This document shows, piece after piece, positions 13,091 through 23,772 of a stretch of DNA of 64,000 nucleotides. This stretch comes from Rusavskia elegans. Lineage: Eukaryota > Ascomycota > Lecanoromycetes > Teloschistales > Teloschistaceae. Both the position numbers and the translations under genes were made by a program. Within the stretch, counting starts at the first letter, position 1. Every line of letters starts with the position of its first letter. The stretch is from the NCBI GenBank assembly GCA_011316305.1, contig SAUG01000053.1, positions 372,001 through 436,000 on the forward strand, given 5' to 3'. The notes beneath the pieces were generated by a model. That model saw only the letters and a program-made list of their open reading frames with translations. It had not been told where the DNA came from and ran no database searches.

Positions 13091-16000
13091 AAATAATAAT
13101 CGCTTTATTAAAAACTAGTATAATTAATAATAAATAGATTTTTAAAACGCTATAGAAAATATTATTAATAATATAATATAATTTTATAGGCTATTATTTA
13201 AAATAACTATAAAATAAATAAAAGTAATTATTAAAAAAAAAAAAATTACTAAAAATCGCGCCTAAAAGAATATAACGACAGAGATTAAAATAGTAAAAAA
13301 AAAGAATATAATAAAAAAAAAATAGTTAAAAAAAAGTAATAGATAAAAAGGCCGCTAAAAAAGCCGAAAAAAAAATTAAAAAAAAAAAGATTACTATTTT
13401 TTATACGGTTAATTATAAAATTTTATATAAAAAAATATTATTTATAAAAGATTCGAAAGTTTTGGAAATTTTATATTTAATATCTTTACTATAGAAATTA
13501 TCAAATATTTTAATTAAAAAATAGCTAATATATATAGTTTATATATATCTATCGCTAAAATAATCTATTTAAAAATAATAAAAAATTCATTTATTAATTT
13601 CTATAAAAATTCGAACGATTAGAAAAAAATTAATTTTATAATTCTATAATAGATTTCTAAAAAAAGAAAAACTATTAATATATATATCGTTTAAATCTAT
13701 ATTTTTTTTTTCGGAATCTACTATTTTTAATAGCTAGACTAATAAAAATACGAAAAAAAAAAAAAAAAAAAAAGAATTTATAATTCCGATATTACTATAA
13801 TTTTATTATCTTCCGATAAATTATTTATAAACGATAATGATTTAATAATAAACTCTTTATCGGATAAAAAAATATCGTCTTTTAAAAAATATAAAAGAAA
13901 ATAAAATACGAATTTTTTAATAAAAAAATAGAAAATAGAATACCGCTAGTAGTTAAAAATAGGAAAAATTTATAAGAAATTAGAAATATAGATTATAAAA
14001 AAAATTAAATACGATATCGTCTAATATTTAAATAAAATATATTATTATTAATAGTTTATAAAAGAAAAAAAGATATATTATCTTTTAATAACTATTTATA
14101 TATCTATTTAAAATAAAGTATTGTTATTAAATAAATTTTAATATAACTATATAAATTTCTAGATTTTTCTAAAATCTATAATTAAATAATATATTTTATT
14201 TTTATAGAAAATAGCGGCGTAGAATAAAGTAAAAATAGAAAGAAAAAAAAATATAAATATTTTAATAGTAAAAACTTCGATTATTATTTATTAGATTTTA
14301 CTAGTAATAGTAATAGCGCCGGCGTAATTAAATACTTCGATAATAAAAAAGAGTTTCGATTTCTTTTAAATAATAATTTAGGCTTTTAATTATTTTTCCG
14401 AGTTTTCTAATCTACTTTAATAGATAAATATTTTCTCGCGCCTTTTTATAGCTAATTATACTACGCTATCGGCGCCGAATAGTTCTATTTAGATTATAGG
14501 CGATGAAAAGAAATTAAAAAAATAATATTTTCTTTAATAGGCGTATAAAAACCTTTTAAAAACGTATATATTCTAGTAAATATATTAAATAATTAATAGC
14601 GAAAGCTATAATTTAAATTAAATAAATAGATTAAATATAATAAAATAGAAAAAAATTAAAATTAAAAGAAATTTAAATATAAAATTTAATATTAGGATAA
14701 AAAATTAAATCTATTAAATTTTTTCTAATTTTTTTAAACTTCTATTAAATACTAGTTATTGAATCGATAATATTATAGACGAGGCGAAAATATATAGGAA
14801 TTAGAATTATATTTTAGAAAATAGTTAAAAAATATAAAAAACGATATTAAAAGTTAAAAAAAAAAGGTTCGAATTATAAAACTAAAACGCTAAATCTACC
14901 GGACGTAATATTACCGAAATTTTAATAATTTCTAATAATTATAAAAGCGATTCGATTTTTTTTAATTTTTATATTATTCGAATATATTTAATTAACTCTA
15001 TAATTTAATATTATATTCGTAATTATAATAACGTTATATTATAATTATTATATATAAATAGTTAAATTCGAATTTTAATAGTTTAAAATTCTATAATATT
15101 TTATATAATTATTTTATTATAGATAAAATGAAATAAACTAATTAGTTTATTATAGACTATATATAATAGATTTTATTTAAAATAAAATCGCTATTAAATT
15201 TTAGATTACTAAAATCTAATATAATTAATATAATTATATAATATTTTAATAAAGTAAATAATTATTTAATATTTAATAATAAAGTTTTAAATTATATTAA
15301 ACGTTTTTAAATAATCTAAAAATAATTAAAATCCGATCGCTTTTAATATAAATATTAATTATTAAAAAAATAATATATTACGTTCGGACGGGTTTAGTAG
15401 ATTTAATAGTTAATTTCGTTTTTTAATTTTTTTAAACTTTTATCATCTATTTTCTTTTTTTTTATCTAAATAGATATTTTTTATAATTATACTATCGGTA
15501 CTTTTTTAAAAATATTTTAAATATTAAAAATATTCTATCGCGTTTTTTTTATTACTAAAGATTTTAATATATATTTCGAAAAAATTTCGAAAGTTTATAT
15601 AGTTAAAATCTTTATAATATTTCTTTAATTAAATTTTTAAAATTAAAAAAAACTTTTTAATAAAATTATAATTAGGCGAATAAAATAATAGATATAAAAT
15701 TTTAATTCTAAAACTATTATAAAAAGTTTTAAATTTTTCATTTATATATATTAAATTATTATTTATAATAATTACTAATTTTAGATTAAAAAAAATTATT
15801 TAAATCGAAAGTTTTTATTTATATTTTTATAGATTATATAATTTAATATTTTATCGAAACAATTTATTAAATAGATACTATATTTTTTACTATATTAGAA
15901 AAATTTCTATATAATAGATCTAATTCCGAAAATAGATTATTTTCGTTTATAATAGATAGTATATTTATTAGTAGTATTTTTATTAATATAAATAAACTAT

Positions 16001-16449
16001 TAGTAGTAATATTCCGAAATTTCTAGTATAAAAGTATTGCGAAAATTCTAGAATTTCTTTTTTATCTAAATCTATAGTAACTTTTTTAAAAATTTTGATA
16101 TTTTTAATATCTAATAGATATATATAGTAGAATAGACTTTATTATATCTATTAAAAATTTATTCTACTATTTTATTAAAATAAAACTATAAAGTTTTAAT
16201 AAAGTATTTAATTAATCTACTTTTAATATTATCGGTAAATTTAATCGGAAGTTTCTAATATATAAAATTAAAATCCGATATATAAAATCCGAAAATTATA
16301 ATATTATTTTTAATATAATATTTCTATCGTTTATTATATCGTTCGAAATAGATAATAATAGAAAAATAAAAATTATTAGCGAGATATTATAATATTTTTT
16401 CTTTCTATTCGAAAGTTATAGCTACCGGTATTATACTAGAAACTATTAG

Positions 16450-16643
16450 TAAAAGTTTTACTATAAATTATAAGGCGCGTATATATATAAAACTTTAAAC
16501 TATTTAATTTAAATTTATATATAGAAATTATAGTAATAGTAAAAGTCGAAAGATTATATAGTATTAAAAAGTTATAAGATTTATATATAAGTTTAGTAGG
16601 GCTCGCGTAAAACTCTGACTGACCAGGTTTATTTAATCTGGGG
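16450..16643 (-). repeat. Right terminal inverted repeat
   Basis: Reverse complement of the left repeat: 16596-16643 perfect, 16450-16595 diverged by transitions and a few indels. A short open frame that crosses this end (16436-16687) is an accident of the junction. Confidence 0.8.
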
Positions 16644-16865
16644 TAAGGTACTGTAGTACAAGTTGAACCGTGCACCTCAGCCTCCACAACGGATACTTGT
16701 ACGCGACAGCATCAACAGACACGAACGAGATATTATCCTCCCAAGGCGCATTGCAGGCCAATGCCGAGGTGCTCCAGCAACATATTAATTTGATTCTCAT
16801 CACTTTACTTCGTCTTTTTTATACTATTGCATTGCTTCCACATTAGAATTGATTGCGCGCGATAC

Positions 16866-18580
16866 ATGGCTCCAGTATGTTGATTCTTGAATTAATCAAA
16901 GCCTTCACACGAGTCTTTCCCCCCTTTATCTTGAATAATGTACCTGGTACCTATGTTGGATAAGGCTGTGTCGGATACCCCGACAGCCGACCGTTCAATT
17001 TCCATACTTCTGCCCATATACTCCCTTTGCGAGAATGCAACGTCGTCTTCAGCGGCTCAATGCGCTGATCGATTTTCTAGCTCCGCAACAACCGTTCCAG
17101 CAACCGCTCCGGTCGCTCTCAAGTCGACCATGATGTTTTTGAAGGTTTACCCGTTCGCCACTGGCGTAAGGCCCCAGTCGTCGTCAGCACTGCTCCCCCC
17201 AAAGAGGAGCCAACCGCCAACTCTACCCGTGATACCCTCTTTGTCGAGCTAGCCATGCCTCGCGATTCTCAATTACTCTCTCCCATGAGTCAGGCCTTGT
17301 TGAGGGCTGCTCGATCAGGTGAGATGACTAAAAAGGCCGCTCCGCAGCCTCTCCAAGAGGATGAGAAGGAGAATGCCGAGGACGATGAACCGCCCGCTGA
17401 TGTCGATCTGGGCTTCATGGCCAAAAGGTGGGCGGCTGTGCCAAGGCATCTCGAAGGCCCCGAACCCGAATTTCTGGCCAAGCGGAGGAAAGGCCTTCCT
17501 TCCGCTTACACCGGTTCAGTCGGTCCAACCAACGGCGCCATCCCCATGAGGAAGACCAAGGTCAGGAAGCTCGATGCGAATGGGAACGCTTCGGTCTTGG
17601 ACGTACTTGTACCTGAGGGCCAGACCGTTGATGGAGAGGTGTTGGAAGACGAGACCGATGTCACGCAAGCACCTGCCCCTGGAACAGTGGTTGAAGGTGT
17701 TGGTGTCGCAAATGCAGAGGGTATCATTGTTGCTGGTGACCAAATACTACCCACACCGCCGAAGCGACGTCCTCCCCCTCCAAAACGCAAGGCCAAGGGC
17801 CCCGGAAGGGGGCGCAAGAAGAGAGTCGCATTCGCACCAGGCACCGATGGATTGAATCATGGCGGCTCGGTATTGTCGCCCAACAATGGAGCCGACGGAG
17901 TCAATAGGCCTTCTGCGGGGCAAAGCGGGGACATGACGGCTGACGGCGACGCTATCATGGGAGACGATCTTGTCTTACAGAATGGCGACGAGAGCAGCGA
18001 AGAAGATGACGAGGGCGATGAAATTGAAGGTGAAGGTGAAGGTGAAGATGGTGACAGAGAGGATGGAGAGCTCTCCCCTTCACCCAACTTATCTCAGTCG
18101 CCGCCCAAGAAAGCATCACTGGATGAATTATCTCCACCAGCGCACTCTGAACAACTCCCTGAAATCACAACACAAGTAGCCGAGCCACGCGAAGCTAGCC
18201 CTGGAAGTCCGACTCGGGCACCGCGACGGGAGATGTCCAGCTCGCCAGATATGCCACTGCACGCTGAGCGAGAGATGGTCGATCTCTCGAATTTGAGCAA
18301 TCCCCTGGATGTGCGCATCCTCGATTCCCAGGCTGCAGCAGTGCCAGTAGCAGTCGAGGAGACACTCACCACAACTGAGCAATCGCCCGCTGATATGCCT
18401 TTGATGGCGGTACTCCCGCCCAAACACAACCCACTGGATGGGTTGGCTGCACCGGAGCCTCCAGCAATCACAATCTCGCCAGAGCCAGAGACTCAAGTTT
18501 CAGATGGGGAAGTCGATCTACTAGGCAGTCTTGAAAAGCAGCTGAATCGGAACGACGCCGCGATGAGCACTACGATGTGA
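16866..18580 (+). CDS. Disordered, probably nuclear protein, 502 aa
   Basis: CDS is join(16866..16874,17081..18580). The three-codon first exon (MAP) is followed by a GTATGT donor; the 206-bp intron ends GCTGATCGATTTTCTAG, a textbook branch point plus acceptor, and the second exon opens in frame with LRNNRSSNRSGRSQVDHDVF. The protein has a conserved-looking N-terminal half (EGLPVRHWRKAPVVV, AMPRDSQLLSPMSQALLRAA, FMAKRWAAVPRHLEGPEPEF, LAKRRKGLPS), then a basic Pro/Lys/Gly/Arg patch (PPKRKAKGPGRGRKKRVAF, about residues 231-249) that resembles an AT-hook or nuclear localisation signal. A long acidic, disordered tail follows. I do not recognise the family with certainty. The promoter was shortened by a transposon ending 222 bp upstream. 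Confidence 0.75.
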
Positions 18581-18700
18581 ATGATGCGAGCTACTATTGC
18601 TTGGATCGGTGGCTTATGATACCCATGACTGCGCTTTTGCTTTTACAGTTCCCTTGAAGTTCACGGCGTTGCTTCTCCATGTACAGTAAGACGAGTTGAG

Positions 18701-20160
18701 CTAAGAAACTTTTAAAAACGTCAACGCCGCCAGGCACAAAGCATCGATTCCTGTTCCCAATGTTGGTTGTATGACGGGCGCAAAGAAGGGCGAATGATTG
18801 ACAGGAATATCCTCTGCCAGCCTGCCTTTCTTTTCTGCGCTGTCCCATGTTTTCTCGCCCGTACCACCGAAGAACCAAAAGCAAGAGGGTTTCCCTATAC
18901 AGCTACCCAGTATCGAGTAATCCTCGCTCGCAGTTGAGCACGGGGTGTTCGGATCGAACCGATCTCCGAAGAAGGCTTTGAACGATTTGTGAACTTCGGC
19001 TGTCACAGCCTCATCGTTCACCGATAATGGCAACTTTGTCGTCTCCTCGATCAACGCCTCTTTCGTTGCGCCGCTCGCTTCACACTCGCCTTTCACGATC
19101 CGGCGGATGGAAGCCAGAACCTTGTTCCGTACCTCGTGGTTCTGAGTCCTGACATTTACACGCACCTCAGCCCGATCCGAGATGATGTTCTCGGTCTGCC
19201 CGGCTTGTAGACTCCCGACTGTTACAACAGCGAATTGGTCCGGGTCAACTTCTCGACTGACGATGGTTTGCAATTTCGTCACCACACCGACCGCCATGAC
19301 TGGAGTAGATTTCTGAGTCAGCATCTCTTCATCAAGTACCAGTGAACGTCTAAGACAAGTCTTAGCAGTAGCCCTTGGTTGGTATTCGATTTCTCCTTCA
19401 GCTGTTCACTCGGCTTTCACTCTACCAACACACGGGAGAGGTAGGATAAGCACTGGTTGTGATGAAGTATTTCGGAAAGTTACGTACCCACCGGGTCCAC
19501 CGTCCGATGAGGCATGGAACCATGACCTCCCCGGCCATAAAGTGTGATTTTGAAGCTGTCGGTTTCGGACATGATGTTGCCGACTCTGCAACCTACATAG
19601 CCTGTTCTCCGTGGCATCACATGCTGTCCCAGCACAATATCCGGGACGGGGATCTTGTCGTACAAGCCATCGTCGACCATCGCCTGGGCGCCTCCTCCTC
19701 TCTCCTCGTTGGGTTGGAGCAGTACAATCAGCGTCCCACTCCAAGAGTCCTTCATCTTCGCTAAGCGCTCTGCAGCTGCCAACAATGCTGTCACATGGAA
19801 ATCATGCCCGCAAGCGTGCATAACCGGCTTGACGATGTCGTCATTATCACGCATGGTCACCTTGCTGGAATACTCGAGTCCTGTGTCTTCTTTGACGGGT
19901 AGTGCATCCATATCCGCGCGTAGGAGAACTGTCTTGCCGACGCCGTTCTTGAGAACACCGACCAAACCATGGCCACCGATGGATTGTTGAACTTCGTACC
20001 CTGCATTGAGAGAGCGTAGGAGCGATGCTGCTTTGGCGGCCGTTTGGGACTCTTGGCAGGAGAGCTCGGGTTGGGAGTGGAAATGCCTGTACAGAGCTTC
20101 GTAGAAGTCAAAGTCTACGGTCGAAGAACGTAGAAGGGAGGTGACATCTTGAGCAGCCAT
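18701..20160 (-). CDS. M20-family amidohydrolase / metallopeptidase, 423 aa
   Basis: CDS is complement(join(18701..19299,19488..20160)); the 188-bp intron restores the block GSMPHRTVDPVVMAVGVV. Metal-binding motifs of the M20D group are present: HACGHDFH at residues 115-122 and the acidic PNEERGGG at 150-157, then the dimerisation-domain block GRGGHGSMPHRTVDP. The C-terminus has PCSTASEDYSILG and VNHSPFFAP, matching the family's last metal ligand region. Relatives hydrolyse N-acyl amino acids such as hippurate or indole-acetyl conjugates; the substrate here cannot be told. No signal peptide, so probably cytosolic. Its 3' end faces the preceding plus-strand gene across 120 bp. Confidence 0.92.
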
Positions 20161-20533
20161 TGCGACGGCCGTTGTTCACGCGAGTAAGATGATCAGAGCG
20201 GTGGATATATGATGGGGTCGGTCCAGATATCATGGGTTTCTTTAGGAGCCAATCGTCGCTGAGGGGGAAAGCTTCTATGTCCTGTCGGCTTCCAGCAAGG
20301 CTATGTATGCTGCCCGGTAGCGACAGGCTTGAAGCTGTAGAATGGTTCAGGTGTGGGTGGTAAGTCCAGAATCTGGCCGAAACCCCACAGAAAGGATCAC
20401 CGCGGGGCTCGAATGACGTAAGGCTTCTTCAAGAGCCTCGAGGTCTCGTTGATGTGGTAAGTTTCGTCCATCTCAGACGAACGACGTCCAATCTGTTTGC
20501 CAGGGATAACGGACGACAGTGTTCGGCTTTCTG
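20161..20533. other. Intergenic, promoter of the M20 gene
   Basis: Between the start of the M20 gene and the 3' end of the VMA22-like gene, both minus strand. Nothing else recognised. Confidence 0.45.
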
Positions 20534-21269
20534 TCAACCTACTTTCCTGATCTTCTTGCGCGTTCTACGGATCTCGATCTCCATACTCTTCATCTCATTT
20601 GAAAGGTTTGCCAATAATGGGATTGTCTCTGTAGCGGCACTCTTGAAAGAAGTCTGTGATGCCCTGAGCGCTGGGGGAACAAGAATACCGAACCAGTTCA
20701 GTGGGTCTGACATCGAAGGCTTCGAATCTTTACTTGTTGGAGGTTTCGTGGAGTCTTCGTCTACTTTCGATTTCTTTGTGTCTAGATTCTTACTAACCGG
20801 CTGAATTGTCGTGACGGATATCTTGTCCTGAAGTAATTGCTCAACGTCTCCGTCATTCGAGGGTTCGTCTGTAGAAGGATTGATGTAGCTATTTATATAA
20901 GATTCGGAATGAAAAGAAATCGAAAGAAAAAAAAAAACCATAGACGACCCAAACTTACAAACTTGTCAAAGCTTGCATCCGATCGTCATAAAAGTCCTGA
21001 CCATAACGGACCTTATTGTGATTCGAGAAATTGGCTTGTGCAAGGGAGAAGTAACCCTGGATCCAGGTTGAGTGGAACATGACATTTTTCACTGGACATT
21101 ATCATCTTACCGATGCCAATTCCTTTGCCATGCTCTGGTGGAGAGAAGTATAGCGATGTACCAGATCGAGATATCGTTCTAGGAGATCATCCAGGTCGCC
21201 CATCAACGTCTCTTTCGCCTGAGTTGAGTAGACTGGATCAAACCCAGACGCGGAGACTACCTCCGCCAT
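20534..21269 (-). CDS. VMA22: VMA22/CCDC115-like V-ATPase assembly factor, 203 aa
   Basis: CDS is complement(join(20534..20888,20959..21056,21111..21269)), assembled from three exons whose lengths sum to a multiple of three. The N-terminal helix (LMGDLDDLLERYLDLVHRYT) leads into YFSLAQANFSN and VRYGQDFYDDRMQAL. After an acidic/Lys linker the C-terminus has DPLNWFGILVPPALRASQTSF followed by a coiled coil (ANLSNEMKSMEIEIRRTRKK). This order (coiled coil, SLAxAN, YGxxxYDxRMQA, then FGILVPPALR) is that of Vma22/CCDC115, an endoplasmic reticulum factor for assembling the V0 sector of the vacuolar ATPase. For exon 3, the ATAG acceptor at 20889 was chosen because it keeps frame with the strong GTAAGT donor; using CTACAG 20 bp downstream would need a weaker donor. 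Confidence 0.78.
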
Positions 21270-21679
21270 GGCGTCCGCGTGGAAACAAGAACTGCCAACG
21301 CCTAATCATAAGATCTTTTCGAGCAGTGAGCAGCTTCAGCTTCAGGTAGGTCGAACGACCATATATAATTAGCCGCGGCGAATGCCAAGACTCCTGAATC
21401 GTCATCGCAGGCGGAGACTTGCCTCAGCTCTCAGACTCCCTACATAATATCGTCATAGTCATGCCCGGGTAAAACGTGTATGCCAAGCCTAGGAAAAGAT
21501 GACTACAATTTTGAAGGTCTAGCTAGATAGGGTAACCACTAGACTCTAGTTCGAATACCATTTAATCTCGCTTAAATTTCGGCGGTGCAGGTCTGAGTTC
21601 TGAGGCAAGCGGAGACGACTTCTCGAGGTCTCTATCCAAACAGCGCCTGGTTTACGACGATTGAAGCCACACTGACAGC
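21270..21679. promoter_or_regulatory. Divergent promoter region
   Basis: 410 bp between the starts of the VMA22-like gene (minus) and the 608-aa mitochondrial-like gene (plus), so it should hold both promoters. No site could be assigned. Confidence 0.45.
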
Positions 21680-23506
21680 ATGCTTCCTCCAAGGCTTTCG
21701 ATCGCGCGGATAATATTGAACAGGCGGCCCTTACGACCACCGAATCTGAAATGCAACCCGCCAGGACTACGCTTGTTCACCCAAAATTCTCAGCTGCTCC
21801 TGGTATCAAGAACTTCTCCGAGGCCGGAATTGCCCTATCTATACGTTTCATCGAGGTCACCGTTCCCACGGGCTGCTCCATCCACACAGTACCAGGGGCG
21901 ATTGGCGCGGTACCTGACCACGGAGAGGAAGGAGCGTATCAAAACCGAAGCGAAATTGACAGTCAAATACATTTTCTACTTCCACATTATAGCTGGCTTC
22001 GCTCTGGCCTTAGTGTGGTTAGTTTCCGTCCAAATCAAGGAACGAAGATACCAGACACCTCCGGAGTGGTCGTTCAGGACTCGCAATATTTACCGCACAG
22101 CCCGCATAATGTCAGAACCAAATTTCAACCCCTCAGGAATTACAGAATGGCCGCAGGTCGGCAACAATTACTGGGTGGCATTGTCACGCCTAGAAGATCC
22201 ATCTGTAGATGGCAACCACCTGCAGATTCCACCAGGGGATGATCATCGTGTCTACGTTGTGGGTATCAACGCACTGGGCTTCACACGGAACGGCCTGGAT
22301 CTGCTGTCCAAATCAGAAGAGTGGCGCCGTGGCTATTATTCGGTATTGATGGGCGCTGCTCGAGCTGCTGAGCATCTGGACGAAGAGGTCCGAGATACGA
22401 AAAGAAACATCACGTTTCCAAAAGAGCACATGATCGGACCGTCAAATCCTCGACCTAAGCCAGTCCCTCACGGTGCCGCTAGTCCTCCACTAGAGGAGAA
22501 CTGCGTCCCTGCTTCGGAGTCTCCGCATACGTTTTACACGAAAATTCTTGCCAGCACAGGGTTTAGCACTCGTCAACGGCTCGACGCTGCGTTAGCCTAC
22601 GCTGACTGGCTGGAATTCAAGGGTTTGCATGAGACTGCAGAGGAGATGTACGACTGGGGCCTAGATATCGCCATGGGTGCACTGCCAGTGGGAGTTAATA
22701 ACATTGTCGATACGCAAACAGGGATCATCAGCAACAACGCAGCGTATGTGTCCAACAATCTACTGAAAGCTACGACCGCTATGGCTATTCACCACGCCCG
22801 CAATGGAAACTTGACTGCCGCCTTGCCCATATTTCTTTCCGTGCTCCGTGCCAAGAAGCAGTTATCTCTGCCGCCTATCCCTGATGCTCCCAAAGCAGAG
22901 CCTACGACGATGGAGTGGGTCATGTCTTTAGCTAAGTCTATACTACTAACACCACCGTATCCTCCGCCTCCTCCGTCAGGTGATGAGGCCCCAATTCGCA
23001 CGCCAGAGGCAGTCTGTGAAGAAGCGGCAGTCATGGCGCACGTGGGCGAAATATTGTTTGCTTCATCCAACGAGGATTCAAAGCCGCCAATGAAAGAATC
23101 GAAGAGTCGAAGTACCTCACGGAAGCAGAAGTCAGGTCTTAGCTGGACCAGAGATGCTGTCGATGTTTCAGAGTCAACTCTGACGTCTATGGATGGAGCT
23201 GACCTTGACGGAAGACAGACCTGCGCTGAATGCCTCAGGACCGGCATGGACAACTGGTCAGCAATGGTTCGGAAAATGCTGAGAGATCAGCAAAGATTTG
23301 TGTCGACGAAAGAGGATAAGGTTGGCAGTGGTCGAGGCTGGTTTTGGGGTGGCGAAAGCACTGAAGAGGCCGAGGAGGATGAGGGTAGGTGGGAGCGTGA
23401 ACTGCAACTTGTGGACGAGAGAAGGGGTAGGGTTCAAAGACTCCTGGAAAACGAAGAAGAATCGAGGAAGCAGAGGAAGCCCGGCGGCTGGCTGGGATTG
23501 GGCTAA
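21680..23506 (+). CDS. Mitochondrial-type one-TM protein with helical-repeat region, 608 aa
   Basis: Single exon. The N-terminus is Arg-rich and lacks acidic residues for about 45 residues (MLPPRLSIARIILNRRPLRP), as in mitochondrial presequences. A charged stretch (LARYLTTERKERIKTEAKL) is followed by one membrane helix at about residues 97-116 (YIFYFHIIAGFALALVWLVS). The rest is soluble and helical, with pairs resembling TPR-type repeats (LDAALAYADWLEFKGLHETA, then LKATTAMAIHHARNGNLTAA). A CxxC-type pair (QTCAECLRTG) lies near residue 515. Orthologues in other ascomycetes are often labelled 'MFS maltose permease', but one helix cannot be an MFS transporter. I infer an inner-membrane protein facing matrix or intermembrane space; function unknown. 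Confidence 0.8.
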   Translation: MLPPRLSIARIILNRRPLRPPNLKCNPPGLRLFTQNSQLLLVSRTSPRPELPYLYVSSRSPFPRAAPSTQYQGRLARYLTTERKERIKTEAKLTVKYIFYFHIIAGFALALVWLVSVQIKERRYQTPPEWSFRTRNIYRTARIMSEPNFNPSGITEWPQVGNNYWVALSRLEDPSVDGNHLQIPPGDDHRVYVVGINALGFTRNGLDLLSKSEEWRRGYYSVLMGAARAAEHLDEEVRDTKRNITFPKEHMIGPSNPRPKPVPHGAASPPLEENCVPASESPHTFYTKILASTGFSTRQRLDAALAYADWLEFKGLHETAEEMYDWGLDIAMGALPVGVNNIVDTQTGIISNNAAYVSNNLLKATTAMAIHHARNGNLTAALPIFLSVLRAKKQLSLPPIPDAPKAEPTTMEWVMSLAKSILLTPPYPPPPPSGDEAPIRTPEAVCEEAAVMAHVGEILFASSNEDSKPPMKESKSRSTSRKQKSGLSWTRDAVDVSESTLTSMDGADLDGRQTCAECLRTGMDNWSAMVRKMLRDQQRFVSTKEDKVGSGRGWFWGGESTEEAEEDEGRWERELQLVDERRGRVQRLLENEEESRKQRKPGGWLGLG

Positions 23507-23772
23507 AGTTCACGTCAATTTGGTCTTCACTTCGGTTTCTAGCGCTGGCGTTCGTTGGGTTGGCGTTTATGGTCATAGCTCTCATTGTTATGATATTCGT
23601 AAGCCTCTCGTACCCCAATTATCTAAATACCGCTCCGGTAAAAAGGGGCTTTCTCATGACAGATTTGTCATGTCAGAGGTAGGCCAATTGACACGTTGGC
23701 GGACTGCCAAACCAAACCAAAAACGCCCTGCCTGTCATTGCAAGCTAGACCATTCATTCAGGTCTTATCCAG

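Larger units (their letters stand above)
12898..16643. mobile_element. RIP-degraded DNA transposon with long terminal inverted repeats (3746 bp)
   Basis: Both ends carry the same sequence in inverted orientation. The outermost 48 bp (beginning CCCCAGATTAAATAAACC) are identical at 12898-12945 and, reverse-complemented, at 16596-16643. Similarity continues inward for roughly 150-190 bp, with differences that are almost all C/T or G/A transitions. Between the ends the DNA is extremely AT-rich, poor in CpA and TpG, and has no usable open frame, as expected after RIP. Flanks: TA on both sides of the CCCCAG ends would suit a Tc1/mariner-like TA duplication. Alternatively GTACTGTA (12890-12897 and 16648-16655) suits an 8-bp duplication, with 4 extra bases on the right. 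Long inverted repeats would suit a Mutator-like element. Superfamily unresolved. Confidence 0.85.

Noticed and set aside
16436..16687. 83-codon minus-strand frame at the right edge of the small island
   Set aside because: It spans the transposon inverted repeat and flanking host DNA, so it is an artefact of the junction.
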